In this document: one piece after another, positions 46,133 through 59,274 of the stretch
Numbering within the stretch: position 1 is the stretch's first letter
Layout: the number at the start of each line of letters is the position of its first letter
Source: Carettochelys insculpta
Taxonomy: Eukaryota; Chordata; Testudines; Carettochelyidae
Reading direction: 5' to 3'
DNA: 64,000 nt
Assembly (NCBI RefSeq): GCF_033958435.1
Contig: NC_134137.1
Location: forward strand, 242,652,501 to 242,716,500
Program-made: the position numbers and the translations under genes
Notes under the pieces: model-generated
Told to the model about the DNA's origin: nothing
Database searches by the model: none
Seen by the model: only the letters and a program-made list of their open reading frames with translations

Positions 46133-48293
46133 TACATTAAGTATGGCTTCACTGTCATGGAAAAAATGGGATCAATCTTCCTCAATGTGTAGTATGCCAC
46201 ACAGTACCCAGCAATGATACCTTTAGACCTAGTCATCTTGACTGACACTCGACAAAGAACCATATCACTTTGACAGACAAACCAAGAGTTTTTTGCTGCT
46301 AAACTTCAAAATTTTAAATGCATGAAGCTGGACGCTACTGGAGCTTTTCATCAAGCATCAGCCAAAGCAGTAGAAGCATCTTATGAACTGTCATTGCTCA
46401 TTGCAAAAGGCAAGAAGGCACAGATAATCAGAACAAAAAAGCAGTCAAGTAGCACTTTAAAGACTAGCAAAATAGTTTATTAGATGAGCTTTCGTGGGAC
46501 AGACCACCTAATAAACTATTTTGCTAGTCTTTAAAGTGCTACTTGACTGCTTTTTGTTTTGATAGTGTATAGACTAGCACGGCTTCCTCTCTGTTACTAT
46601 TCAACAGATAATCAGAGAAACTCTTGTGAAGCCTTGCTTGTTGAAAGCAGCTGATGTTCTGCATGATGTCGAAAGCAACAGAAAACTATTGGAAATTTCG
46701 CTTTCCAAAAATTCCATAAAATGTCACATCGATGACCTGGCAAAAGATTGTAAACTTTAAGTTGTGGAGGCAGTGTTGGCTTCTCCTTTCTTTACAATTC
46801 ACTGTGACAATATCATAGATGAAGCACAATGCTGTCAGTTGCTTGTCTACATTCGATTCATGTACAATGGAATTGTGAAAGAACTGCTTTTTTTTTTTGA
46901 AGGAATTGATGACCACAAAGGATTTTGATGTTATGAAAACAATGTCCAACTTTTTTGAACAAAATAGACTTTTATAGGGAAAACTGGTTGGTGTACGCAC
47001 AGAGAGTGTTCCAGCAATGCGTGTCTCACGCTCTAGATTTGTGACATTTGTGGAAAAAAAAAATCCAGCCATAACCACAACTCACTGCGTCATACACAGA
47101 CAAGCGTTGGCTGCTAAAACCCTTCCAGGTGACCTACATGACTATTTGAATTTGGCCATCAAAGTTGTCAATTTTGTAAAGAACAGTGCTCTAAATACAA
47201 GACTTTTTGCTGTCTTTGCGCAGATTTGGGAGAAGATCATAAATCTCTTTGGTTTCACATGGAGGTATGATGGCTTTCCAAAGGTAATGTGCTTTCAAGA
47301 TTATTTGAATTGAAAGACGAAATCGAAATTTTCCTCAAGCAACAGAAGAAAGAAGAGTTATGTCATGCATTTATAGACCAAACATTTCAACTTTCACTGG
47401 CATACCTCATGGACATTTTTGAATCTTTGAACACCCTCAATTTGAAGCTGCAAGGAAAGAACACTGCAAACTTTATAGCATACCACAATGCCATCAAAGC
47501 ATTTATGGGAAAAAATTCCAGCTTTGGAAACATCAAACACAAGCTCAGATGCCTAACTTTTCATCTTTTCCAAAATTTCATTACTTGCTGAAAACAAAGG
47601 TTTCCAAGAACTTTGTAAAAAGGATGTGTAGAACAAAATCTCGTTTCATCTGGACTGTCTTGCTGACAAATTCATCTTCTATTTTCAAGACAACATTTCT
47701 GGCAACCCCATTCATAAATTAGTACGCATTCCATTCAGTGTTGATGTTGATACATTGCCAGAAGTATTGCAAGAAAAATATTATTAAAGTGCAAAAGATA
47801 ATTTTGAAAACTCAAGCTTGGAGGAATTTTGGATAAAATGTTTCCCAATGTACTCAAAAGTTGAAGAAGAAGTGCTACGTATTATTCTCCCATTTTCATC
47901 AGTGGTATCTCTGTGAAAAAACTTCAAGTTTAGTCACATGGAAAATGAAACAAAGAAATTGACTGGATGTCAAACACGATTTGCATTGTGCACTTTCATC
48001 TTTCAAACCTAGGATTTCCCAACTTTTGTAGAAAACGCAACATCATCCTTCACATTAAATTAATTTTGTTTCTATTGTTTCTGATGTTAAATTACATATT
48101 ACATTTTTGAGCCAAGAAAAAATATTTGTGTTTATTTTTAATTTTAAGTAACATTTTTATATCAAGTTTTTGTGTTTATTTTAAATTATTTTTTGTTAAA
48201 AGGGGGGGTTAGATGATGGTAAAGAAGGGGAAGCATGAGGGTTTCTCAGAAATCAAAAGAGGGGTGTGGTGCTGAAAAGTTTGGCAACCACTG
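46133..48293 (+). pseudogene. hAT transposase pseudogene (ZBED5/FAM200-like)
   Basis: Reading through stops and frameshifts gives the order of a hAT transposase of the type domesticated as ZBED5, FAM200 and SCAND3. The order is KYGFT at the start; EFFAAKLQNFKCMKLDATGA; ETLVKPCLLKAADV after the insertion; a QLLVYIRFMYNGIVKELL stretch near 46838; ITTTHCVIHRQALAAKTLPG at 47074-47130; VNFVKNSALNTRLFAV; ELKDEIEIFLKQQKKEELCH; and an hATC dimerisation segment EEFWIKCFPMYSKVEEE near 47823. The end GTTTGGCAACCACTG at 48279-48293 fits a hAT right terminus. It is interrupted by a hairpin repeat at 46433-46605. It has at least six disruptions, so it is not a domesticated gene. Confidence 0.85.
46433..46605 (-). 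repeat. Hairpin repeat inserted in hAT pseudogene
   Basis: On the minus strand the head GTTGAATAGTAACAGAGAGG is followed by arms AAAGCAGTCAAGTAGCACTT and its inverse, with a very short loop. AGATAATCAGA flanks both sides (46422-46432 and 46606-46616), and removing the insert restores the transposase frame locally. Confidence 0.85.
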
Positions 48294-50250
48294 ATTTATG
48301 AGCTTTATCCTACTTGTTGAAAAGCGGCCTTTTTCAACAGTAGCACTACTAGAACCTGACATAATAATCAACTTTTTGGCAACGGGGCTTGGAGAGCTGG
48401 AAGGGCATTGTTTGTTTTTTGGAAGAGGGAAAGAAGGAGTAGAAGTGGGTCAAGGAGTGAAAAATGATTTTCCTTGGCTCTAGTGCCCAACTAACGCAGA
48501 ATAGGCCCAGATCCACAAAGTTTCTTTCATGTTAGCTACTGTGTCACAACTTAAGGGCACTAGTCAGCAAAATGGACACCTGCCTTTTTAACGTTCACAA
48601 CAGTTACATCTACATCTATGATCTGCACAAATTCAGGTCTGTGTATCCTCTCAAACATAATCCATTTTTTTAAATGCAGAAAAATCATTTTAAGATTTGT
48701 GTCAGATTTCACAAACAAATGAATGGTAACATACACTTTCAGAGTCTCTTGCTTCTGAGCAGCTGTTTCTATGACCCAACTGCAGTGGATATTAATAAAC
48801 ACTACCATGCAGCTACATTAAGTCACATGCTATCTGCGTCAAGCTCTCTCCTCCACGAGCACATCTTTTGCTGGGATTATGGCGATGTTATACTTTAAAG
48901 GGCTATAAATCTTTTGCCGATTCAACAGAGCACATTTCTTCAGTTAGATGAAGAGCATTGTTTGAATTTTTGCGGTTGTACAATTTGTTCTGTCTCTTTT
49001 TTTTCAGCCATGCTAAACAATGAAGTGACAAAACTGTGCTATTATGTAGGGGATTTGATGTGCTAGACTGCAAGAGATTTTTAACTTGACTGCCACAGAC
49101 CCAGGTTATCCCTTCTACCTTTCTATAAATCTCTATTATTAATGGTTACCAAGAATCACATTCAAGGAGGCTCAAAGCTGTTAGAGCATCTTTGCCTTGA
49201 AGTTTCACGGAGGCTCTTGAAAATTATGCCATACCTGGATTTATATAATCACATAAATGTATATTTGCATATCACCTTTCAGCCAGGAAGAACCCAGAAA
49301 TGTGCATACTGTGTACAAAGCCTATTTTGCCCAACATCAACATGCAGCTAGCTCGGGGATGGAACACAACAGCAGTTTTAGTTGTGTACCACAGGCCCAT
49401 TACGCTTTACACAATACAGAAATGACATGAAGATTTACTCTGCTGGAAGATGTAATCTGAGTAATACTCAAAGTGCCACGGAATTGTCTAATAGCAACAA
49501 CTTCATCTGTAGAGCTCAGAGAAATTTTAAAGCTGAAATCATTTGACAGCGTACTAAGCATATTCAACAGCACCAAAACATCTTGCAAATTTCCATCTGT
49601 TTTGCTGAATTATTCTGATTGACTATCAATTATTCTGATTGAAAACAACCCACCCTCCCAAAAAAATCTCCCAAATGTTTGATTTTTGACATTTTCAAAA
49701 TGAAACAATTCAATTCTTCTTTTCAAAATACCTTTTAATTTCTTTTAAACTGAAATATTTTGAGAAATGAAGGGCTTTGATTTTCCCAGCCAAAAATCAT
49801 TCAACCTAATATGACTGTTCAACATGCTAAAATTCTTTACTGTTTCTTTTTTATTCAAAATTAAATTTTTACTTCCTTTTTCAGAATTGCCAGTAGACTG
49901 AAAAATCTGTTAATCACACAGTTCTACTTATCTGTACATCTCCCAGATTTAAAAACCAAATTCAGAAATGACGTAGAAGGGGTCGAGGTTAGACTTCCCT
50001 CCCCACTACACTAACCCTGATCTATCTTCATGCTTCCTGCTGATGTGTACAAGCATCTAAATTAATATAATTTACACACTGAGAAGGCAGGTGAAGATGC
50101 ATGGGGCTGCACTGGGAGCAGCCAGATGTTTGTTGCTAGGCTTTCAAATATCGGGATTAAAACAGTTAGCTCAATTACTTTCATTACAAATTATTTTCTT
50201 CTAATCTTTTCAGGACTCTTCACACCGCAGAGCAAAAAACATTAATCACC
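48294..50250. other. No gene recognised
   Basis: AT-rich sequence with short open frames; no repeat family recognised. Confidence 0.4.
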
Positions 50251-50253
50251 TAA

Positions 50254-50503
50254 GGTTATGTCTATGTTAGCATGTTTTGATTTCACATGTCTGGTAGGGA
50301 TGCGCAAAATCAACCTCTCAGGGGTCGCAGTTGACTCCTGTATGCCTTATGAGATGCAAGGATTAAGGGAAATTGATAGGATAATCTCTTCAGTTAGGAC
50401 AGCCAAATGAGCCGAGAGCAGATATGTCATTCTAGCTACTCAATCGCCATAGCTAGAATTGCATATCAGCAGTCAATTTATTTTGCCTAGTGTAGACATA
50501 GCC
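50254..50503. mobile_element. Harbinger-type MITE with TAA duplication
   Basis: The 250-base element has ends GGTTATGTCTATGTTAG and CTAGTGTAGACATAGCC and is flanked by TAA on both sides (50251-50253 and 50504-50506), the classic Harbinger target triplet. Confidence 0.8.
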
Positions 50504-50506
50504 TAA

Positions 50507-53389
50507 GTGTTGGGCTGAGAGTCAAAAGGCAGGGCAAGTCTACGACCAGGTTGGCTCCCCATACCACTAGGAAGCTGCCAACAGCACAGCTGTTATTGCT
50601 GCTCCAAACTGTGGCTGCAAATTTTTGCTAGGCAAGTTTTGAAATGCTGCTGGAGAGCACACACGTCTACAAACATGGAGTGACGATCAGTGGCAACCTG
50701 ACATGTGACTGAGTATATTGGAGATTGTCTCTGGTTCTGTGGTCTCCACTTGTTCAGCACTCCATGGCCCTAGTGAGTTCTGTACCCCTGCTGTCAGAGA
50801 AGAAAGTAGTGGATTTGCTATGATGCCAAATCATTAGCTGTCTCCAGATAATTTGAAACAACTTAACATGAGATGGGAGAAGGTTGTTATCTTAACTGCT
50901 CAAAAAGTAACTCTATTATAAGAGAAGCTTTTTTTCTGCAGCACCCTTGGGAGTGGGAGTGGGGGATTCCTGTAAGTAAAAAGTTCTGATTAAGTAAGAA
51001 AGAGAGAGTCTGGATGTGAGAGGGGTCTCAAGGCAAGAGGTTGGAGCACAGGAAGGGTTTTGGGATGCCAGAACGATGGACATTCACCTTGGGTGTCTTC
51101 CTACAGTTGGTGACCTCTTCCTGCTGCTCTTGATAGAGGCAGCTCTGTGCACTGCCTTCACCCACAGGCACTGCCCCAGCAACTCCCATTGGCCATGGCT
51201 CCTGGACAGCAGCAGCTCTGAAGCCAATACTCTGCATAAGGTGAGGCACTGCACTGAGCTGCCTAACTGCACCTCTGTCAGGAGCAGCAAGGACAGGTTG
51301 CCCCTTTCCGGGAGCCAAGTGGAGCCTGGTAGGGAGCCTACCAGCCCCACACCAGGATGGTAAACTGGACTTTCTATGAAGACCAGAAATGCCAGTTTAT
51401 AGAGCTTTTCAGATGGCTTGGGGCTGGATAACCAGCATTTACTGTATTTATAAAATACATTTTATCAGAGGTTTTAGGTGTCTAAGAATGTAAATAAATT
51501 TATCCTGTGTTCTATTGTCCATTCAATAATGTTTAACCCTCCAAATAAATTATTTTAATAGAATGGCATTAGGTATCTTCTACATATTAGCCACCCAGTC
51601 CAGTAACCTTTACTCTTGCACCCACACCTTACTCCTATGAATAGTCCCATTAACTCCACCACCTTTACTTATATGAGTAAGGACTACCTGCATGTACGAG
51701 TCAGAAGATCCAGCTTTTAGTGTGTTGTTCCAGCTGGAATTCTTCAGTGGTTCTCTTTACTTCAGCTCACTTTCACATTTTAACTTCTCCCCTCAGGGAA
51801 TAATAATGAAATCTACCAGTGGTTTCATGCAGGTGGATACTTGCTCAGTGCCTAAAAAGCACAAAAACTACCAAGAACCAAACTGTTCTTCTCAAAAATT
51901 AAACCTTCGCCATGAGGACATTACTTTTGTTTCTTCCATACCAATGACCTTGGAATTTCATGCAAATGAGTAGGTTGCTTTGCTTTGCATATATATTTAT
52001 ATGTAGCATCAGCCCCCTGTAAAAAAAAAACATGACTATTGAGTACTGACTGAAAAAATCAGTGCACAGACAAAGACTTAGTACATTCATGACATTATTT
52101 GTCTCTAACAAATAACAGTAACCCCAAATGACCTTCTGGCTTTTGGCTCCACCCAGGTTTTTGGCTTCTTTTCAATATCCTGGCAAAAGTTGCAGACATC
52201 CGCAATGCCATGCCAAGTAGCTGTTTTGTCTGTAGATGTGTAATAGAGATTAGAACAGTGGTGGTGACGTGTCATACAATATCCCCTTCGAATTCAAACT
52301 GGCATGGAATTAATTCCTCAGTGCCTTTCCCAATGACCCCAAGCATCACATCAGGAATGAGTGGATCTGCACAAGACAAAGAAAAAGTTTCCATCGTTTC
52401 ACTTTATTTTCTCTCCCTGCCCCCACCTCCCCACCCAGTTTCGATTCTGAAACCTACTCTTTCATGTCAATGATTAACTTGATGCTATTGGGCTGTGCAG
52501 CCCATGTGAAGGACGTACTGAGTGCAGGGGACATTACATCATACCTTTCTGATGTGCTCAGTCATGGATCACTGATTTGCCACTGATTGCAAGCTAACAA
52601 AACTGACACTTGAATGGAAAAGAGAACATAACCCCTGCACATGACTCCTTAGCACTTCCCCATGTAATCATTTTTAAAGGGACACCTGAACTGTGGCCAT
52701 TATGGAAATAGCTTTTGTTTTCCTGTAGTAAGCCTTAAAAGGAAATTGTGCTTTGACTTAAAAGCTTTTTCCCTCCCTGTCTTTTTCCATCAGAGACAGG
52801 AAACAGTTCTCTCCAGTGTTCAGACATACACATTGTGATGGGCAGAACATCAGAAATGCAGTAGAAGAAGGCAGCCTAACTTTCTGACAAGATCTCTACT
52901 GGAAGGAAAGAAAAGGAAATAGTCCTTAGGCTCACCACCCAATCCAACCCAAGTCTTCTTCTGTCTCTAGCCATGCGCAGAAAGAAAGAGCTTTTTTTAA
53001 AAAATAGTTTTATTTCTCATTGAAATGCTGGCACCTTTTTTCAGAGTGTGCTGGCAGGGTATTCTGTGGCTGGGTCTGCTGGCAGGGCTCCACACCCCAG
53101 CCAGCTCTCAGCCACAGGCCTGCAGAGTCTTTCCCACCCCTGACTGGGGCTTCCATGGCTGGGGCTGCTGGCAGAACTCGGTGCCCCAGCTGCGGGGTCC
53201 CACAAGCCCTGGCTGTGGGGTGAGTATTAGCACCTCTTTTTTTTTTTTCTGTGACAAAAAAAGCATTGGAGAAAACCATTGAGCTTTCCATTCCTTACTT
53301 CTTGGGAGGTATAAAGAAAGGATTTTGTCAAACAGGAGAGGTGGGATGTTCTGTTATCTTTAATATTAGAATTTCAGGTCCAGCCTACT
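50507..53389. other. No gene; a few repeat-like pieces
   Basis: The segment 51390-51460 (GGGGCTGGATAACCAGCATT, TACTGTATTTATAAAA) resembles a pogo/Tigger-type end. The segment 53030-53225 is a GC-rich imperfect repeat of (GGCTG)GGGCTGCTGGCAGA-like words. Neither is certain, and no coding domain was found. Confidence 0.35.
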
Positions 53390-53775
53390 GGAAGAACATA
53401 AGAACGGTCATACTGGGTCAGACCAAAGGTCCCTCTAGCCCAGTATCCTGTCTGCCAACAGTAGCTAATGCCTGGTGCCCCAGAGGAGGTGAACTGAAGA
53501 CAATGATCAAACGATTTGTCTTCTGCCATCCATCTCCCGCCTTCGACAAAAGGCTAGGCACTGTACCTTACCCCTTGCTAATAGCCATCTATGGACCTAA
53601 CCTCCAAATATTTATCGAGCTCTTTTTTAAACTCTGTTAGAGTCCTGGCCTTTACAGCGTCCTCTGGTAAGGAGTTCCACAGGTTGACTGTGCGCTGTGT
53701 GAAGAAAAACTTTCTTTTATTAGTTTTGAACCTGCTACCCATTAATTTCATTTGGTGATGACAGGAGAACCAGTG
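53390..53775 (-). mobile_element. CR1 LINE 3' part, antisense
   Basis: The left part GAACATAAGAACGGTCATAC, GGGTCAGACCAAAGGTCCC, AGCCCAGTATCCTGTCTGCC is a CR1 3' region read backwards. The minus-strand frame 53778-53578 encodes RKFFFTQRTVNLWNSLPEDA and FKKELDKYLEV, the conserved end of CR1 ORF2. It is 5'-truncated. Confidence 0.8.
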
Positions 53776-54291
53776 CAATGGTGATGAGGGACACAGAGCT
53801 TCTCGGTAATAATTAATGAGTAATCTGCGTTGACCAAGTTAGTGGAAGGTTTGCCATGTGGCTATATTGGCTCAGCTTAATAGCAGGTTGTAAGGGAAAA
53901 GTAGAAAGCAGTAAGGGCACAATGGCTCCAGATTAGACTCCCTACTCCTCCCAATAAACACTTAAAAGTTGTTATGAGACAATACTTGAGTTATAAACTG
54001 TGAATATTCTACCTCTTGGCTCCAGCCAAGTTACACAACTTGTTTTGCAACAGAGGGCCAAGGCGAGGAAACAGAAGCTCAACAGAAGTTAAAAGGATTC
54101 TCTCTGTCTCCAGAGGGGTTTTACATATAGGGGATTGGCATAGGCAGGGGAAAGTCTGAAGAAATCAGGCATTCCCAGGCTACCACAGGGGGGTGGTAAG
54201 CCTCTAGTTAAAAGACATGTGCATAGACTTTTTGTTGTTGTTTTGAGACCCTTTTCTCTTATGTTATGCTTTATGCCTGTGGTGAAAATAC
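53776..54291. other. No gene recognised
   Basis: No recognised feature. Confidence 0.35.
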
Positions 54292-54302
54292 TACAGTACT
54301 TT

Positions 54303-54589
54303 TCGTGTTGAATAGTAACAGCGAGGGAGCCGTGCTAGTCTATATACCATCAAAACAAAAAAGCAGTCAAGTAGCACTTTAAAGATTAACAAAATAATTT
54401 ATTAGGTGAGCTTTCGTGGGACAGACCCACTTCTTCAGACCATAGCCAGACAAGAACAGACTCAATATTTAAGGCACAGAGAACCAAAAACTGTTTTTGG
54501 TTTTTGAAGAAGTGGGTCTGTCCCACGAAAGCTCACCTAATAAATTATTTTGTTAGTCTTTAAAGTGCTACGTGACTGCTTTATGTTTT
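54303..54589 (+). repeat. Hairpin repeat with 11-bp target duplication
   Basis: The head TCGTGTTGAATAGTAACAGC, CGTGCTAGTCTATATACC, arm AAAGCAGTCAAGTAGCACTT, motif GGGACAGACCCACTTCTTCA, a loop of about 80 bases, then the inverted arm ending GTGCTACGTGACTGCTTTAT. TACAGTACTTT flanks both sides (54292-54302 and 54590-54600). Confidence 0.85.
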
Positions 54590-54600
54590 TACAGTACTTT

Positions 54601-56744
54601 GGTTTAGGAAGGCCATCTGGGTGCTCTGTCCAGTTAATACTGGAGTCAGACTTGTGGCAGAAATTTCAGTTTCTGAACTCAGCCCAGCCCCTGATCTAAG
54701 TCTGGGAGAATTTCAGGATTTGGTCCCAGGAGAAGTAACAGATGAGTCCTGATACCGGAGGAGGAGCACACAGAGCCCAAGAGGGAGAGAGGGTGCAGCT
54801 TACCCTCTACCTATGATGGCGGTGACATCACCAAAGTCAAGAGAGTGAAAGCAGAAACATTCATATAATCTGCTTACACCAAAGTACTTTACCCTCTCCT
54901 ATGCCTCCCCAGCTGTGAAAATGTCCAGCTTCTACCATGCAGCTGTGTAATGCCAAACTCCCATGACTTGTTGGCCTGCAGCTGTCAGTCCAACCTGCAG
55001 CCTCTCAGGACCTGTAAGTCTTGGAGACAAGTGATAATGTCACTTTTTGTCAATGTAAGGGGCTTTACCCACCAACTCGGGATTTAAATAGGCTTCAGCA
55101 CATTCAAAATGGGGAAAAAAGGATGTGGAGAGGCAATCAATATAAAATAAATTCAATTTAGTGTCAAAATACACAGTACTGGGAGGTTGGTGTTTATTTA
55201 TATTACGGTGGCTTTTCACATCTTTAGCAGTGAAAAGGGACCTGGCAGTGGCTAGAAATATAATGACTGTCCATGTGAAGGTACATCCCTTATATGATTG
55301 GAGTGGTGTATAGGGGCTGAGGTATAAATGAGAAGCAGGCTCAAAGGAGAATTTTTATTATGCATTTTCAGACTTAATTCCTTTAAAAACTCTATTGTCC
55401 AATTCACCTGCAGCTGCAGCAGAATCTCCGGGTCTGCCACACAAACCAGGGGGCCGCACCAGAGCCAATATCCCTCCAACAATAGAAGGGGCAAGGGAGG
55501 TGGGGTTTTTTTTCTGCTTCACTCTTTTTTTTTTTTTAATGGGCCCATTGTAAAGCGTGCCAACATTACAGCTGTGGCCAGGGCTACAGGCTGGGAACGT
55601 GCTCCTTTATTGTACTGCATCACACCAAAGGAGTGAAAACTCTAGCAACAAGGGAAGTTGTGGGGGACTAGCACAGGCAGTGGGAAGGCTCCATTTCATA
55701 GCCTTCTGGGTAACCCATTAACTCGGCCCTAATCACTTTGCTACACAAATGATGGAGGCCTGGGAGAGGGCAAGGAATTGGCTCTGTACTGGTAAGCTTG
55801 GTGCTTTCTCAAAAAACTGCACTAGTACCATGTCCTAAATTTATACCAACCAAGAACACGGGTGTCTGCGTGTCCCTCCCCATCCCCCAGTGCCTGCATT
55901 TCCCCACCCCCTCACTGTCCTCTCTCTCCTTCTCACACTCTCGCTCCCAGCCTAGCTTAATAGGGGACGTTTGTTCCTCTCCCAACACTACCGTTCTCCA
56001 CACTCATCAGAGAAACCAGCAGGAGTCCTCTGCTTCCTTCCATGTTCTCCAGGCCAGTGAAGAGGGTGACTCCCCACTCCTGTAAGCGTAACCCGTGGAA
56101 GGGGAGCTGGTCTCTTCCCTTTCTCCTTCTGCTTACTGAGCCCCAGCGCTCAGGGCTGCCTACGGGGGAGTGGAGGGGACTAGGGGGGCAGTTGCACAGG
56201 GAACTGGCATTCCCAACGGGCCCAGAGCTCCAGACACCACCACTGCTGCTTCAGCAGCCGGAGAAGCTTAAGGCCCTTTTGAAATACAGTGCTCCGCACG
56301 GCTGCATGGAGCGGCGGGACCAGCTGTACGGTCTGAGCAGTACTAAGGGCTCACTGCTCTAGGCCCCACCCACCTCCACCTTTGGCCCTGCCTCTTCTGC
56401 CCTTGGCCCCGCCCCTTCCAGGGTTCAGACCTGGGACCCCATCCTACCTTACCCCAGAGCCTGCAGCGGCTGTCAGCCCTGCTGTCAGCACTGCTTCTGC
56501 CTCTCGGATGGTGAATGACGATCTCAGCTCAGCTCACCAGATGAGAGGCAACCCAACATGGGGGTTTGGAACTGCACTACCCTCCTCTTCACCGCAGGCT
56601 AGCGGGTGCTGTTGAGGGGCATTGTTGCCCCTTCAGACAGATTAAATTTTGAGTTGGGTGAAGAAGAATTTCCCCTGTCTTCCCTCTAGTAGTTGCACCT
56701 TTGGGCCTCACCATAGACTCTGGATCCAGTTGGCCTCAGTGCAC
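54601..56744. other. No gene recognised
   Basis: Open frames at 55798-56085 and 56042-56362 have low-complexity or ordinary composition and no domain. The segment 55860-56600 is GC-richer and possibly repeat-derived, but no family was recognised. Confidence 0.35.
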
Positions 56745-58960
56745 ACAATCCTGGCCTGATGATGATGGCAATCACTCATTGCTGAGTATGACCATCTTCC
56801 GTGGGAGTTGTGCAGCCTCTGGTGGCTGCTAAAGCCTCTCCTTGAACCACAAGTTCTGTTACAGTCAGGACAGATCTTTCCAGCTACAGGAGGAAGCTGT
56901 CGGCCATGACTGGCAGTCAGTCTCTCCTTCCTCCTGCACCTCTTGTCCTCCTCAGCTTTTCAGTGGGCAAGTCCAAAATGCAGGGGACTGTTGTGTAGGA
57001 TTTCTCTCCATTGTGGTCAGTCCTGTCCAAGTGTCTTCCAAGGGTCAGTGTCAATATTGTACTTCTTTAAGTTATCCTTCAGCAAGTCCTTATAATGCTT
57101 CCTTTGTCCTCCTATGTTACAGTATCCTTCTTTCAGCTGAGAGAACAGGACCTGCTTTGGGAGATGATGGTCTGATACCCAGAGAACACGACCAGTCCAG
57201 CAGAGTTGCTGATGGATGATCATTGCCTCAATACTGGTGGTCTTTGCCTCTTGTAGAAGAAGATCTTGCAGGCGCAGCATTGATGATGCCTCTCAAGGAC
57301 TTTCAAGTGATGTCTGTAGGTTGTCCTGGTTTCAGACCCATACAACAATGTTGGGAGAATAATGGTTTGTTAAACAAGAAGCTTGGTGTCTGTTTGAATA
57401 TTGTGATCTTCAAAACCCCTGTCCCATAAACGAGCAAAGATTGTACTGGCGTAGCTCAGACGGTCTTGGATTTCTGCATCAATACCTGCCTTGGATGAGA
57501 GATGATTTTCAAGATAGAGGAAATGGTCAACATTCTCGAGTACTTCTCCATTGATTTGAAGAGTTGGAGAATGTAGTGTCTCATTTGGCGAGGTCTGATG
57601 GAGCACTTTGGTCTTCTTGATGTTGAGAATGTGACCAAGACCTGTGTAAGCATCACCAAACACGTTCAGGCTATTTTGAAGATATTTCTCATAGTGGGCA
57701 AAAAATGTATTTTCATCATCTTACTGCAGTTCCACAATAGATGTGGTGGAAATCTTACTTTTAGGCATCAGCCAGCTAAGCCTGAACAGCTTTCCAACCC
57801 TTCTATGAATGATTTCAGTGTCAGCTAGGAGCTTCCCAGCAATTAGATAAAGAATGAGGGGAATAAAACCCGCAAACATGGTTGGAGTGGTGATGCAGCC
57901 CTGTTTGATTCCTGTTTGTACTTTGAAGGATATACTCTGGAAGACAGTACTAATCAGAACAGTTACTTTCATGTTGTCACGAAGAAACTTTAGGATACTG
58001 ATTTATTTATAAGGACATCCAAATCTGCAAAAGTACAATCCATAAGGCACAGAGATTCACTGAATCAAAGATGTTAGTTAGATTAATGAAAGCCATATAC
58101 AGTGTTAGATTTTTCTCCCAACACCTTTCTTGAAGCTGCCATGCTGTGAAGATCATATTCACAGTTTTGCAACATTATCAGAAACCACTCTGTGACCCTG
58201 GTAAAATTTCTTCTGACAAGGGCAGAAGGTGAGTTGCAAGGATCCATGCCACAATTTTGCCTGCAGTGGCAAGAAGAGAAATACCATGATAGCTTTCACA
58301 ATCTACTTTATACCCTTTCTTGAAGAGGATGACAACCAGGGTGTCCCTCATTTCACTGGGTATCTCCTCCTTTATCCAGATTTTAAGGATGATCAGGTAA
58401 AGCTGCTGAATTAGCTCTGGTCCACCATCTTTAAAGATTTCAGCTAGTATCCCATTGGAACATGCTACCTTGTTCTTTATCTGCTTAATAGCACTGTGTG
58501 GTGGATCAGCTCAAGGACTTCATCTGCCACTGTGGAGGTACAGTTAAGGAGATCTTCAAAATGGTTTTTTTTTCCAGTGAAAATTGATGGCTTCGTTGTC
58601 CTTCAGAAGTGTGGTTCCATCCTTAGAGTAAAGGGGATTCATGATATAAAAAGCTAGTCCACAGACAGCTTTAATGGTGCTGAAGAAACCACATATGTTC
58701 TGGATGCCCACGAGACATCAGGGTTCTTGTGCTTTCTCATTTGTTCTTGAGTTTTCTGGCCTTACGTTGTACTTCTGGCCTCATCTTGGCATGGACTCCT
58801 CTCTTTGTATTACAATTTATGTGATTCTACCAAGCTTGAAAAGTCATTCTCTTCTCATTGATGGGTTGTTCAATTTCAGCATCATTCTCGTCAGACCATT
58901 TGTGATGTTTTCTGTTTTAGTAGACTATGGTTTCCTTACAGGCATTGACAATTACTACTT
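56745..58960 (-). mobile_element. APE-type LINE copy, 5'-truncated, antisense
   Basis: Minus-strand frames give the same protein order as the intronic LINE. The reverse transcriptase part near 57900 includes VQTGIKQGCITTPTMF, and the active-site region reads VELQ, stop, DDEN near 57720. It continues with GHILNIKKTKVLHQ, INGEVLENVDHFLYLENHLS and TTSIEAMIIHQQLCWTGRVL to about 57020. The 3' part at 56745-57010 holds remains of the C-terminal finger region and ends in GATGATGATGG-like sequence. The endonuclease domain is absent. Confidence 0.85.
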
Positions 58961-59274
58961 CAGCTGGATCCAGTCTTCTTCAGTTTCTTACGAAAACTCC
59001 AATGGAAGCGTGCCTTCTGAGACTGCATGGAAGTAGTCACACAATGGGGTCCTTCAGATCTTGAATCTTCAGCTTCCACCTGACCTGCTTCTTTTTCAGC
59101 CTCCATAGCTAGTTTTTCTGTTTCTATGGTGGTGTACATTTGCACCTTGGTGCACATAAATTTTATTCCACACCTGGTTTGAAAATAATCTGCACATGGG
59201 TGGAAAAAATTAGCAGGAATATTGGTCATAATCATTTATTTCTCCCACTCCTTGCCTTTTCTATTTATGCTGGA
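58961..59274. other. No gene recognised
   Basis: It may still contain eroded LINE sequence; nothing definite. Confidence 0.3.

Noticed and set aside
46133..48293. Possible domesticated hAT gene (FAM200/ZBED type)
   Set aside because: Several stops and frameshifts and a repeat insertion interrupt the frame.
51016..51363. 115-codon open frame with leucine-rich segment
   Set aside because: No domain, no splice context, overlapping open frames on the other strand; probably repeat-derived.
55798..56615. Cluster of overlapping open frames in a GC-richer segment
   Set aside because: No domain, splice signal pattern or start context that supports a gene.
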